A DNA stretch of 64,000 nucleotides from Maribacter sp. GTDB lineage: Bacteria > Bacteroidota > Bacteroidia > Flavobacteriales > Flavobacteriaceae. Positions within the stretch are counted from its first letter, which is position 1, and the number at the start of each line of letters is the position of its first letter. This document shows positions 10,587 through 19,321 of the stretch, piece by piece. Made by a program: the position numbers and the translations under genes. The DNA lies in the NCBI GenBank assembly GCA_011050675.1, contig DRFI01000021.1, positions 62,001 through 126,000 on the forward strand, read 5' to 3'. The notes below the pieces were generated by a model. It did not search any database. It was not told where the DNA came from and saw only the letters and a program-made list of their open reading frames with translations.

Positions 10587-11420
10587 ATGATACGATTACT
10601 TCATATAGAATTTATAAAACTTTGGAACAACAGAGCCAGTAAGGTGTTGATTTTATCTTACTTTGCCCTCCTTACTTCTATTGCACTAGTAGCTGCCATA
10701 AAATTTGACATTGGTCCTATTAAATTTTATTTAGCAGAACAAGGAATTTTCAATTTTCCTTACATCTGGCACTTCAATACATTTATTACTGCATTTTTTA
10801 AATTATTCTTGGCAATCGTTATCGTTTCAATGATGTCTAATGAATACAGCAATAAGACTATAAAGCAAAACTTGATTGATGGTCTGTCTAAGAAAGAATT
10901 TATCCTTTCTAAATTCTTAACAGTAGTCTCATTCTCTTTAATTTCGACCATATTCGTTTTTATAGTTTCATTAGTTTTAGGTCTTATTTACTCCGATTTT
11001 AACGAAATATCCATCATTCTTACCGATTTAGAGTTTCTTTTGGCTTTTTTCATTAAACTAACAGGATTCTTTTCCTTTTGTTTATTCTTAGGTGTATTGG
11101 TAAAACGATCTGCTTTTGCCTTAGGTTTTTTAATACTGTGGCAAGTTTTTGAAGGTATTTTTCGTGGTATTATAAGATGGAAGTTTTTTGATAGCGAAAC
11201 CACTGATATTATTATGGGATTTTTCCCATTGCAATCAATGTTCAATCTTATAAAAGAACCATTTTCTAGATTAGGCGCAGTACAATCTGTAGCTAATCAA
11301 ATGGGAGAACAATTAGCACTAGACTATTACATACACTGGTATGAAATTGTTATTGTAATAGCATGGATCGCCATTTTCGTATATGGCTCGTATGCAATTC
11401 TAAAAAAGAGAGACCTTTAA
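10587..11420 (+). CDS. ABC-2 type transporter permease
   Basis: A 277-residue integral membrane protein with about six hydrophobic segments: near residues 20-38, a helix in the middle of the first 80 residues, one at about 105-130, a pair at about 145-180, and one close to the C-terminus before the ILKKRDL tail. This is the usual layout for the ABC-2 permease that pairs with BcrA/NatA-type ATPases. It follows the ATPase gene by 12 bases and should form a homodimer or heterodimer channel with it in the inner membrane. The substrate is unknown. Confidence 0.88.
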   Translation: MIRLLHIEFIKLWNNRASKVLILSYFALLTSIALVAAIKFDIGPIKFYLAEQGIFNFPYIWHFNTFITAFFKLFLAIVIVSMMSNEYSNKTIKQNLIDGLSKKEFILSKFLTVVSFSLISTIFVFIVSLVLGLIYSDFNEISIILTDLEFLLAFFIKLTGFFSFCLFLGVLVKRSAFALGFLILWQVFEGIFRGIIRWKFFDSETTDIIMGFFPLQSMFNLIKEPFSRLGAVQSVANQMGEQLALDYYIHWYEIVIVIAWIAIFVYGSYAILKKRDL

Positions 11421-11515
11421 TACGTCTGTTTAGACAGGTTATTAATCCTGATTATCAAACATACTGAACTCTAAATTTTCATTTTGTAGTATATTGTATT
11501 GTTTACCAAAATGCT

Positions 11516-13285
11516 ATGAGAAAGAATTGGGACATAAGATTACCCAGACTATTGGGTCTGCCAATATTTTTCATAGCATTTCTATTCGGCACATTAAAAA
11601 CCTTAGCACAAGAATGCCCCGCTTTGGTAAGCCCTGTAGATGGCACGAGCATGGTATTCGTAGACTCTTCTATTAGTTGGGAAGCCGTAACTGGTGTTCC
11701 TGGTTATATAATATCATTAGGAACAAGTAGCGGTGGCAATGATATTTTAAATGAACAAAACGTTGGAGCATCAACAAATTATACACCACCAACAGGATTA
11801 CCAGAAAATACCGAAATTTTTGTCACCATTACACTCTTCTTTTTTAATCAACCCAATATCATCTGCGATAGTCAACGCTTTACAACTGCAGCTTTGAGTG
11901 AGGTTCCCGATTGCAGCCCATCCATTAGTCCGGCAGATAATTCAATGGACATTAATACGGCGACCAATATCATATGGAGTGCTGCCCCCGGTGCTTCGGG
12001 TTATCACTTAACTATTGGAACTACTTTAAATGGAAATGAAATTCTAGATACTATCGATGTTGAAAATACACTAAGTTATAATCCCACTATTGATCTACCA
12101 ACAGAAACCGATATTTACATAACTATAATCCCCTATAATAGAATTGGTTTAGCTACGGGTTGCAGTACCTCTGTTTTTACTACAGCCGCCGCCGCCGTAT
12201 TACCGTTATGCTCAAGTATGATCTCTCCATTTAACGGCGAAACGAATGTTCCGCTAAGCCCTACTTTAGAGTGGAAAGAGATTGCCAATGCAACTGGGTA
12301 CCGTGTATCTATTGGTACATCACCTTTTGAAACAAATATTTTAGAAGACGCTATACTCTTCAATCCTTCTACTACAATTATCGATTTTGAGCCAAACCGA
12401 ACTTTTTTTATTACTATAATTCCTTTTAATGAAGCTGGTGAAGCAATTGGCTGCATTCAAGAAACCTTCTCCACATTACTTGGTTGCGGACCATATTTTG
12501 ATCCGGTAAGTGGAGAACTTCTAGTATTAAATCCGTCATTGAAATTCCCGGATATTATTTCCATCTGTCGAGGAAACACATCTGATATAATTACTGCTCC
12601 AGATGACGCCGACGGATATAGATGGTACAAATTAGATAGCAGAGGAAATGAAACTTTAATTTCTAGTACCGAAAATGTGTCGATAACTGAAGAAGGAGAA
12701 TATATTTACGAGGCATACGACATTATTGAAGACTCTGGCAGATTGTTTGAATGTGCATCTTCAAAAGTATTTCAAGCAACAATATCTCAAGCACCGGTTA
12801 TTGAAAACATTGATATTCAAATAAGCGTAAATTCATTAAACTATATAATCTCAACAGTAACTAACGGCAATTATGAATATGCTCTTGATAATGAAAACGG
12901 ACCATATCAAGATTCTAACAGATTTAATAAAATTTCACTTCAAAATCATACCGTATATGTTAGAGATAAAGGTGGGTGCGGCATTGCCCAACGTTTTGTA
13001 GAGCACGATTTAACCGTTAATGGATTCCCTAATTTTTTCACCCCCAATGGCGATGGCATCAATGATTTCTGGCAATTTATACCACCCTTTCAAACGGAAG
13101 AGAATAATGTATCCGTAATTTTTATTTTTGATAAGTTCGGATCTATATTAGCGCAAATTACCCCAAATACAGATGGCTGGAACGGTAATTTCAATGGAAA
13201 AGCATTACCAGAAACAGATTATTGGTTCAAAGCTTTTTCTACGAATAACAAAATAATAAAAGGTCATTTTGCATTGAAGCGATAG
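11516..13285 (+). CDS. Secreted protein with three Ig/FN3-like repeats and T9SS type B sorting domain
   Basis: The N-terminus (residues 1-32, basic then hydrophobic, ending LAQ) is a signal peptide. Three similar ~100-residue units follow at about 34-128, 132-230 and 233-330. Each starts C-x-x-x-(I/V)SP-x-(D/N)G, has a SW/EW core, G-Y-x-(I/V)S-(L/I)GTS, and ends in a T/F-T/S strand; they look like Ig- or fibronectin-type beta sandwiches. A further Ig-like region precedes the C-terminal domain (PNFFTPNGDGIND, FDKFG, DGWNG, FALKR at the end), the same T9SS type B sorting signal as in the giant adhesin. It is therefore exported to the cell surface or medium. Its ligand is unknown; adhesion or a structural role is an inference. 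Confidence 0.9.
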   Translation: MRKNWDIRLPRLLGLPIFFIAFLFGTLKTLAQECPALVSPVDGTSMVFVDSSISWEAVTGVPGYIISLGTSSGGNDILNEQNVGASTNYTPPTGLPENTEIFVTITLFFFNQPNIICDSQRFTTAALSEVPDCSPSISPADNSMDINTATNIIWSAAPGASGYHLTIGTTLNGNEILDTIDVENTLSYNPTIDLPTETDIYITIIPYNRIGLATGCSTSVFTTAAAAVLPLCSSMISPFNGETNVPLSPTLEWKEIANATGYRVSIGTSPFETNILEDAILFNPSTTIIDFEPNRTFFITIIPFNEAGEAIGCIQETFSTLLGCGPYFDPVSGELLVLNPSLKFPDIISICRGNTSDIITAPDDADGYRWYKLDSRGNETLISSTENVSITEEGEYIYEAYDIIEDSGRLFECASSKVFQATISQAPVIENIDIQISVNSLNYIISTVTNGNYEYALDNENGPYQDSNRFNKISLQNHTVYVRDKGGCGIAQRFVEHDLTVNGFPNFFTPNGDGINDFWQFIPPFQTEENNVSVIFIFDKFGSILAQITPNTDGWNGNFNGKALPETDYWFKAFSTNNKIIKGHFALKR

Positions 13286-13344
13286 ATGCAATGATTCTTT
13301 TTATCCATCCCTTTTAAATCGTAGTTCTTTCGTAATTTTAAAAC

Positions 13345-15333
13345 ATGAAATTTAAAGTAGTATCAAACTTCAAACCCACTGGGGATCAGCCAAATGCAAT
13401 TAAGGAATTGGTGAAAGGAATAAATGAAAATGAAAAATACCAAACTTTATTAGGTGTTACGGGTTCTGGCAAAACTTTTACGGTAGCCAATGTTATCGAA
13501 AAAGTTCAAAAACCAACACTACTATTAGCCCACAATAAAACCCTGGCAGCTCAATTATACTCAGAGTTTAAGCAGTTTTTTCCTGATAATGCGGTTGAAT
13601 ATTTCGTTTCATATTACGATTATTACCAACCAGAAGCATTTATACCAACCAGCGGTGTTTACATAGAAAAAGATCTTTCAATTAATGAGGATATAGAAAA
13701 ACTACGTCTAAGTACTACTTCTTCTTTACTTTCAGGCAGACGAGATGTTATAGTTATTGCTTCCGTTTCATGTTTATACGGTATTGGTAACCCTGTAGAA
13801 TTTCAAAAGAATGTTATATCCATAAAAAAGGATCAGGTAATTGCTCGAACAAAGCTCATGCACCAATTGGTACAGTCTCTGTATTCTAGGACAATGGCCG
13901 AATTTAAAAATGGAAACTTTAGGGTAAAAGGAGATGTTGTAGATGTTTTTCCTAGTTACGCAGACCACGCTTATAGAATTCATTTTTTTGGTGATGAAAT
14001 TGAAGAAATAGAGGCTTTTGATCCGTTCAATAATAATATTATAGAGGTATATGAGAATTTAAACATTTATCCGGCCAACATGTTTGTTACCTCAAAGGAT
14101 GTATTGCAAAATGCGATACACAACATACAAGACGATTTAGTTAAACAAATTGACTATTTCAAAGATATTGCGAAGCCATTAGAAGCAAAACGCTTAGAAG
14201 AGCGTACTAATTTTGATTTAGAAATGATTCGTGAACTAGGTTATTGCTCAGGTATTGAGAACTACTCTAGATATTTAGATGGTCGCCAGCCCGGCACAAG
14301 ACCTTTTTGTTTGTTAGATTATTTTCCAGATGACTATTTAATGGTTATTGACGAAAGTCATGTTACCATACCGCAAGTTCATGCAATGTATGGTGGTGAC
14401 CGTTCTAGAAAAGTAAATTTGGTAGATTATGGTTTTCGTTTACCGGCAGCAATGGATAACCGTCCTTTGAAATTCGAAGAATTTGAAGCTTTACAAAACC
14501 AAGTATTACATGTTAGTGCTACCCCTGCAGATTACGAATTACAATTAAGTCAAGGTGTATTTGTAGAACAGGTAATTAGACCAACAGGACTTTTGGATCC
14601 CATTATTGAAGTTAGACCAAGCTTAAATCAAATTGATGATTTGGTAGAAGAAATACAAATCAGAGTTGAGAAAGACGAACGGACCTTGGTGACCACTTTG
14701 ACGAAAAGAATGGCAGAAGAGTTGGCAAAATATATGGACAGAATTAATATTCGATGCAGATATATTCATAGTGATGTTGACACATTAGAGCGTGTAGAAA
14801 TCATGCAAGATTTGCGAAAAGGAATTTTTGATGTGCTTATTGGAGTTAATTTATTAAGAGAAGGATTAGACTTACCAGAGGTATCTTTAGTCGTTATTTT
14901 GGATGCGGATAAAGAAGGCTTTTTACGTAGCAACAGATCGCTTACGCAGACGGTTGGTAGAGCTGCAAGGAACCTAAATGGAAGAGCAATTATGTATGCA
15001 GATAAGATAACAGCTAGCATGCAAAAAACGATAGACGAAACAGATTATAGGAGACAAAAACAGATTCAATATAACACAGATAACAACATAACTCCAACAG
15101 CTTTAAACAAGAGTTTAGATAGTGTTCTATCAAAGAATTCCGTCTCAACATATCACTTCATAAAAGAGGAGTTAAGAGCAGCTGAACCAGACATGAATTA
15201 CCTCACTAAAGAGCAGGTTGAAAAACTAATTAAGGACAAACGAAAAGCGATGGAAAAAGCAGCAAAGGAATTAGATTTCATGCAAGCCGCGAAGTTGAGA
15301 GATGAAATAAAATCGCTTCAAGAGCATGAATAG
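13345..15333 (+). CDS. uvrB: Excinuclease ABC subunit B
   Basis: UvrB is the damage-verifying helicase-like subunit of nucleotide excision repair; it receives DNA from UvrA and recruits UvrC. Visible features are Walker A GVTGSGKT at residues 37-44, the beta-hairpin rich in Tyr (about residues 90-119, YDYYQPEAFIP onward) that inserts into DNA, the DESH motif, helicase motifs V-VI (NLLREGLDLPEVSLV and QTVGRAARN), and a C-terminal UVR domain (about residues 618-660) that binds UvrC. The 662-residue length is normal. It is a single gene here with no other repair gene beside it. No obvious LexA-type box is seen in the 59 bases upstream. Confidence 0.98.
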   Translation: MKFKVVSNFKPTGDQPNAIKELVKGINENEKYQTLLGVTGSGKTFTVANVIEKVQKPTLLLAHNKTLAAQLYSEFKQFFPDNAVEYFVSYYDYYQPEAFIPTSGVYIEKDLSINEDIEKLRLSTTSSLLSGRRDVIVIASVSCLYGIGNPVEFQKNVISIKKDQVIARTKLMHQLVQSLYSRTMAEFKNGNFRVKGDVVDVFPSYADHAYRIHFFGDEIEEIEAFDPFNNNIIEVYENLNIYPANMFVTSKDVLQNAIHNIQDDLVKQIDYFKDIAKPLEAKRLEERTNFDLEMIRELGYCSGIENYSRYLDGRQPGTRPFCLLDYFPDDYLMVIDESHVTIPQVHAMYGGDRSRKVNLVDYGFRLPAAMDNRPLKFEEFEALQNQVLHVSATPADYELQLSQGVFVEQVIRPTGLLDPIIEVRPSLNQIDDLVEEIQIRVEKDERTLVTTLTKRMAEELAKYMDRINIRCRYIHSDVDTLERVEIMQDLRKGIFDVLIGVNLLREGLDLPEVSLVVILDADKEGFLRSNRSLTQTVGRAARNLNGRAIMYADKITASMQKTIDETDYRRQKQIQYNTDNNITPTALNKSLDSVLSKNSVSTYHFIKEELRAAEPDMNYLTKEQVEKLIKDKRKAMEKAAKELDFMQAAKLRDEIKSLQEHE

Positions 15334-15917
15334 GGCTAACAATCAAATATTTCATCAGATTTCAAAAAACCTCCATACATAGTTTATATAATATTACACA
15401 ACATACTGGTAAACATATTATTAACTAAATTTTTTAGACAAGACTAAATTGATATCATTCAATTTAAATAAAGATTTTTAGAAGTTTTTCGAAATTATGG
15501 AAAGGCAGTTTCTTGAGTTAGATGCATTCTTTTAATTACAAAATACAGAACTCATAAACAATGAAAAATTTCATGAAGTTATCACGAATTTACGTTAATT
15601 TTTCGAACTAGAAAATCGTGTATTTCTCCTATTAAAAACCCCATCTAAAATTGATTGAAAATCATTAAATATCACCTCATGAATTTAACTTTTTATCTCT
15701 CAAAAAAGACCAAATTACTCTACTTCAAATTAGTACAAAATTTTAAAAAAATAGCTCATAATAAAACAAGAATCACTCAATTGAAACTGACTCTAAATCG
15801 ACCTTATAAAGCACTCATTTGAGTTAATTTTAAAAATAACACCAGTACATCATTCTCTATTTTCAAGAGTAAAAAAAACTCCAATATTAATCTGGAATTT
15901 TATACTTAAAAATGAGC
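15334..15917. other. AT-rich gap with no recognised gene
   Basis: This 584-base stretch between uvrB and the hsp20 terminator is very AT-rich and carries no open frame with coding character, no RNA gene I recognise, and no clear terminator for uvrB. Short poly-A/T tracts are common. It could be a decayed gene, a long 3' region, or host an unrecognised small RNA. Confidence 0.5.
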
Positions 15918-15952
15918 AAAAAAAAAGAGTGCTTTGACTTCTCAAAGCACTC
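15918..15952 (-). terminator. Intrinsic terminator of hsp20
   Basis: An 11-bp stem (15927-15937 with 15942-15952) with a 4-nt loop is followed on the minus strand by a run of nine T (plus-strand A at 15918-15926). It ends the hsp20 transcript. Confidence 0.88.
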
Positions 15953-15996
15953 AACTAAACAACTCAAACCAACCTAAAAAACTTAGTACTCAAAAC

Positions 15997-16422
15997 TTAT
16001 TTTAACTCAATCAATCTTTTTGGTTTCGGCAAAGCCTCTACCTTTTTTGGAATATTAAATTTTAAAATTCCGCCTTCATAAGTCGCTTCAATTTTATCTG
16101 TCGCAACTGTATCTGGCAAAGTAAATGATCTCTTAAAAGATAAAATACTAAACTCTCTTCTTGTAAAATTCTCTTTTACTTCTTCATTCTCTTCTTTTCT
16201 TTCGGCTGAAATAGTTAGCACCGAATCATCTATTTCAATTTTGAAATCATCTTTAATCCTTCCAGGTACAAAAAGTTCTAACTCAAAATCTTTCTCGTTT
16301 TCTTTGATGTTCACTGCAGGTACTGTAGCACGTTTATTTTCTGTTCCACCAAACCAATCTGGTCTAAATAATTCATTCATTAAAGCAGGGAACAAAACCT
16401 CATTTCTCTTTGTTAAACTCAT
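15997..16422 (-). CDS. Small heat shock protein, Hsp20/alpha-crystallin family
   Basis: A 141-residue ATP-independent holdase chaperone that binds unfolding proteins in the cytoplasm as an oligomer. The N-terminal arm (residues 1-36) is followed by an alpha-crystallin domain beginning PAVNIKENEKDFELELFVPG, with the conserved GGILKFNIPKK near the C-terminus (the A-x-x-x-n-G-v-L motif appears here as ATYEGGILKFNIP). The C-terminal extension is short. It has its own terminator and a promoter region with paired TGACA repeats like those at grpE, which suggests heat-shock control. It is divergent from the DUF2254 gene. Confidence 0.95.
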   Translation of the reverse strand: MSLTKRNEVLFPALMNELFRPDWFGGTENKRATVPAVNIKENEKDFELELFVPGRIKDDFKIEIDDSVLTISAERKEENEEVKENFTRREFSILSFKRSFTLPDTVATDKIEATYEGGILKFNIPKKVEALPKPKRLIELK

Positions 16423-16468
16423 AATCGTATATTTTAAAAAATTAATTTATTAGTTGATTTGAATAGAA

Positions 16469-16507
16469 CAAAGTATGTACCAAGTGAAATTTAATGTCAT
16501 TTTGTCT
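16469..16507 (-). promoter_or_regulatory. Candidate heat-shock promoter of hsp20 with GACA/TGACA direct repeat
   Basis: Read on the minus strand: AGACA-AAA-TGACA (16507-16495), then exactly 18 nt, then ATACTTTG (16476-16469), a near match to the Bacteroidota -7 box. The grpE promoter has the same order and the same 18-nt distance. The regulator is unknown. Confidence 0.5.
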
Positions 16508-16539
16508 ACTTAATAATATTTAATACTGTCATTTTGTCT
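16495..16539. repeat. Two 13-bp direct repeats in hsp20/DUF2254 divergent promoter
   Basis: TGTCATTTTGTCT occurs at 16495-16507 and again at 16527-16539, a 32-bp period close to three helical turns. Each copy itself contains two TGTC units eight bases apart. The layout suggests cooperative binding of a regulator between the divergent genes. Confidence 0.7.
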
Positions 16540-16597
16540 TGTTTTTATCTTAATGAGTTCGTAATTTGGTTATATCAGCTCTATTCTAGTCATCATA

Positions 16598-17896
16598 ATG
16601 ACTAGTTTTATTCACAGATTTTTTAAAATGGATAAATTCACCAACTTCTTTTACCAAATACGTACTAAAATTGCCTTCTTTCCTACCATAATTTCATTAG
16701 CGGGTTTATTCTTAGCATTTTTCATGATATACCTAGAACAACAAAATATTTCTGGACACCTCATGGAAGTAGCTCCTGCCTTAGTTATCGATGATACAGA
16801 TACCGCCAAAACTATTCTAAGCACACTAATTGGAGGTTTAATCTCCTTAACTGTATTTAGTTTTTCTATGGTTATGGTGCTATTAAACCAAGCCTCTAGC
16901 AATTTCTCGCCTAGGGTTTTGCCTGGAATTATTTCAGATGAGAAACATCAGATTGTTTTAGGGCAGTATATAGCTACCATACTTTACAATATATTTATTC
17001 TTATCTCTATCGAACCCACAGAGAAGTCATACCAAACTCCGGGTTTTTCAGTCTTGTTAGGTATTATTTTAACAGTTATTTGTTTAGCTGCCTTTATCTA
17101 TTTTATTCATCATATTTCACAGGCTATACAAGTAGGAACTATTCTAACGGCAATTCATTCGCGAACTAAATCTGAAATAAATTCGATTGTAGAAGAGCAA
17201 AATGATAATTCATTTCAGTTTCCGAATCATGATCATTGGGAGGAATATAAAATAACAGAATCGGGTTATTTTCATGGTATATTATATGACGCCCTATTAA
17301 AATTATGCAAAGAGAACGGCATAAAAGTTATAGTTCAACTACATAAAGGACAGTTTATATTAGATGGTACCATTGGTCTATTAACAGAAAAACCAGTGGA
17401 CACCGAATTAAAAACTAAGCTAATGGCTACGTTACTTTTTAGCCATCAAGAACTTATAGGTGAAAATTATATTTATGGGTTTAGGCAAATATCTGAAATT
17501 GGAATAAAGGCAATGTCCCCAGGAATAAATGACCCTGGTACTGCCTTAAATACCATCGACTATCTAACCTCTTTATTTATTGATTTAATGAAAAAAGCCG
17601 ATTTTGAATACCTAACGGATGATGAGGGGACTAATTGGGCGCGTATTAAATGTGCAAAATTTTCTGAAGTCTTATTTAATGTAATGGCTACTTATAGACT
17701 GTATTGCAAGCATGATATTACTGTGATGAGAAAATTAATGCATATGCTAAAAACTCTAAGCAATCATGTAATTAATTCCAATCAATTAACCATTATAGAA
17801 CAAGAGATAACGCAATTAAGAGAAGATGCCACTGCAAATATTGAAAACAAAAGAGATTTAGATAAATTGGATGCCAATTTCATCTCTTGGTCTTAA
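16598..17896 (+). CDS. DUF2254 family membrane protein
   Basis: A 432-residue protein with four predicted transmembrane helices in the first ~170 residues (about 27-48, 77-97, 120-140 and 146-170) and a long soluble C-terminal half. The pattern of the second helix (GGLISLTVFSFSMVMVLLNQASS, read in two parts) followed by FSPRVLPG, and the later SPGINDPGTA motif, identify the DUF2254 family. The biochemical function of that family is not known to me. The gene is divergent from hsp20, with the paired repeats between them; it ends almost touching the next, convergent gene at a 16-bp tandem duplication. Confidence 0.88.
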   Translation: MTSFIHRFFKMDKFTNFFYQIRTKIAFFPTIISLAGLFLAFFMIYLEQQNISGHLMEVAPALVIDDTDTAKTILSTLIGGLISLTVFSFSMVMVLLNQASSNFSPRVLPGIISDEKHQIVLGQYIATILYNIFILISIEPTEKSYQTPGFSVLLGIILTVICLAAFIYFIHHISQAIQVGTILTAIHSRTKSEINSIVEEQNDNSFQFPNHDHWEEYKITESGYFHGILYDALLKLCKENGIKVIVQLHKGQFILDGTIGLLTEKPVDTELKTKLMATLLFSHQELIGENYIYGFRQISEIGIKAMSPGINDPGTALNTIDYLTSLFIDLMKKADFEYLTDDEGTNWARIKCAKFSEVLFNVMATYRLYCKHDITVMRKLMHMLKTLSNHVINSNQLTIIEQEITQLREDATANIENKRDLDKLDANFISWS

Positions 17897-17923
17897 TTGT
17901 AATGCGCCTTAATTGTAATGCGC
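17892..17923. repeat. 16-bp perfect tandem duplication at convergent gene ends
   Basis: The unit cttaattgtaatgcgc is present twice without spacer (17892-17907 and 17908-17923). The first copy carries the stop of the DUF2254 gene, the second the stop and last codons of the opposite-strand gene. Without the duplication the two stop regions would overlap. Confidence 0.95.
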
Positions 17924-18310
17924 CTTAAAAATTGCAATTAACATATTTGGAGGCACCACTTTATTAGGGTATTTGTGCATAATAGTCAATACTTGCTGAA
18001 TTGCGCCTGGTGGCAATCCCATTTTTAAACCAATATCATATATTCTTTTAACCTCATTTGGTTCTTGGTTCTCATCAACATTCATGAGCAGAACCAATCT
18101 ATTAAATTGCACGAGCCTATCTGATTGAGATTTAGGTATAACATGCTCTACATCGGTATTAAACAGACTATCAAACGTTTTCTTACTCACCTCTAAGTGC
18201 TGAGCAACTGAAAATAAAAAATCATACTCCGATTCTTTAATCTTATTATCGATTTTCGCAAACGAAATCATTTCTGATAAAATACTTAACTTCTCTTTAT
18301 TAGTAGGCAT
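17909..18310 (-). CDS. TerB-like small alpha-helical protein
   Basis: A 133-residue soluble protein counted from the ATG at 18310; a TTG 15 bases further upstream would add five residues but is less likely. The sequence is helical throughout, with acidic patches such as EMISFAKIDNKIKESEYDFL that resemble the first helices of TerB-family domains, where conserved acidic residues bind metal. No signal peptide or membrane segment is seen. The gene converges on the DUF2254 gene and the 16-bp duplication includes its last codons. Function is unknown; the TerB resemblance is a recognition by eye. Confidence 0.7.
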   Translation of the reverse strand: MPTNKEKLSILSEMISFAKIDNKIKESEYDFLFSVAQHLEVSKKTFDSLFNTDVEHVIPKSQSDRLVQFNRLVLLMNVDENQEPNEVKRIYDIGLKMGLPPGAIQQVLTIMHKYPNKVVPPNMLIAIFKAHYN

Positions 18311-18561
18311 ATTCTTACGTAACAATTTGATGTTCAGGGACTATATTTTAAAACGAACTAAAGCATTCTTTATTTCATTAGTAGAGATAACATAACACTA
18401 CAATTAACATTGAAATAAAATACCTTGTCTTATATACGAGTTTAAATAGATTCATATATAAATTAAAATGTAGTTACTACATGTATGAATCACCTATTAA
18501 TATGATATAGAAACCGACAGGTCATATTTTTATAATAACTTGCAGTCCTTAAAATTGCGAT

Positions 18562-18939
18562 ATGACTAATAATGATGTTTTTAAAAAATTAAGAGTAGCT
18601 TTAAAATTCAGAGATGATCAAATCGTTGAAATTCTTCAGTTAGTAGATTTTAAAATTTCCAAAAGTGAATTAGGTGCATTCTTCAGAAACGAGGACCATC
18701 CTAATTATATGGAATGTGGAGATCAAGTTCTTCGTAATTTTTTAAACGGATTGGTCATTCATTTACGCGGAACAAAAGAAGATCCAAAAATACCTGGTGA
18801 AGTTCTTTTAAGTATGTCTGAAAGTTCCGTAAAATCTGCTCCAAAAAAGACAGTGAGAGAAGATTTTAAAACAAAACAAATGAAGAAAGTAGATACTGGC
18901 ATTAGCCATGTGAAGTATAAAAACAAAAAAAAATCATAA
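18562..18939 (+). CDS. DUF1456 family protein (YehS-like)
   Basis: A 125-residue cytoplasmic protein. Residues 1-70 form the DUF1456 helical domain: NNDVFKKLRVALKFRDD, then ISKSELGAFFRNEDHPNY, then a C-x-DQVLRNFLNGL segment. The E. coli relative is YehS. The C-terminus is a basic tail rich in Lys (KTKQMKKVD, KYKNKKKS), which may contact nucleic acid, but no function is established. Stop codon and terminator stem overlap, so the transcript ends immediately after translation. Confidence 0.85.
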   Translation: MTNNDVFKKLRVALKFRDDQIVEILQLVDFKISKSELGAFFRNEDHPNYMECGDQVLRNFLNGLVIHLRGTKEDPKIPGEVLLSMSESSVKSAPKKTVREDFKTKQMKKVDTGISHVKYKNKKKS

Positions 18940-18967
18940 TACACCTCTATGTATTATGATTTTTTTG
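18931..18967. terminator. Bidirectional terminator between DUF1456 gene and small secreted protein gene
   Basis: A 13-bp perfect stem (18931-18943 with 18950-18962) and a 6-nt loop have A on the left and T on the right, so the element can end transcripts from both convergent genes. It overlaps the DUF1456 stop codon. Confidence 0.88.
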
Positions 18968-18985
18968 CGGCACTCTCCATAAAGA

Positions 18986-19321
18986 CTATGCCTTTATACG
19001 TACAGGAATAGTATATACTTTACCCTCCTTTACTTCAGCCAAATTAACCTTTTTATAGTTTAATTTGTTTTTGACAAAACTTTCCATTTTATCAAATTTT
19101 GTATTTACAGATAATACTACGATTTCACCATTTGAGTTCAATGTAAAACGAACCTGTGCAGTTAAATCGTTATGCATTTCAGAGAAATTATTCTCCGATA
19201 ACATTTCTGATATTTGTATTGAAAGATTTTTTGTAGGGTTCTCACCTGCTACATCATTAGCTAATACACTACCTGTTGCAAGTAGCATTGCAGCTACGAA
19301 TACTAAACTTAATTTTCTCAT
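18986..19321 (-). CDS. Small secreted protein with TonB-C-like fold (putative)
   Basis: A 111-residue protein with a signal peptide (residues 1-21, cut after VLA). The mature part has LTAQVRFTLNSNGEIVVLSVNT followed by a helix and a final VYTIPVRIKA strand. This strand-helix-strand order recalls the small C-terminal domain of TonB-like energy transducers seen in many flavobacterial exported proteins. No membrane anchor remains after cleavage, so it is likely periplasmic. Function is unknown. A 7-bp hairpin (19337-19353) lies just upstream of its start. Confidence 0.72.
   Translation of the reverse strand: MRKLSLVFVAAMLLATGSVLANDVAGENPTKNLSIQISEMLSENNFSEMHNDLTAQVRFTLNSNGEIVVLSVNTKFDKMESFVKNKLNYKKVNLAEVKEGKVYTIPVRIKA

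Noticed and set aside
16495..16539. CIRCE element at hsp20
   Set aside because: CIRCE is a TTAGCACTC inverted repeat with 9-nt spacer; the motif here is a direct TGTCA repeat. The GAGTGCTTT stem at 15927 is a terminator downstream of the gene.
17892..17923. Target-site duplication of an insertion sequence
   Set aside because: The copies abut directly, with nothing inserted between them.
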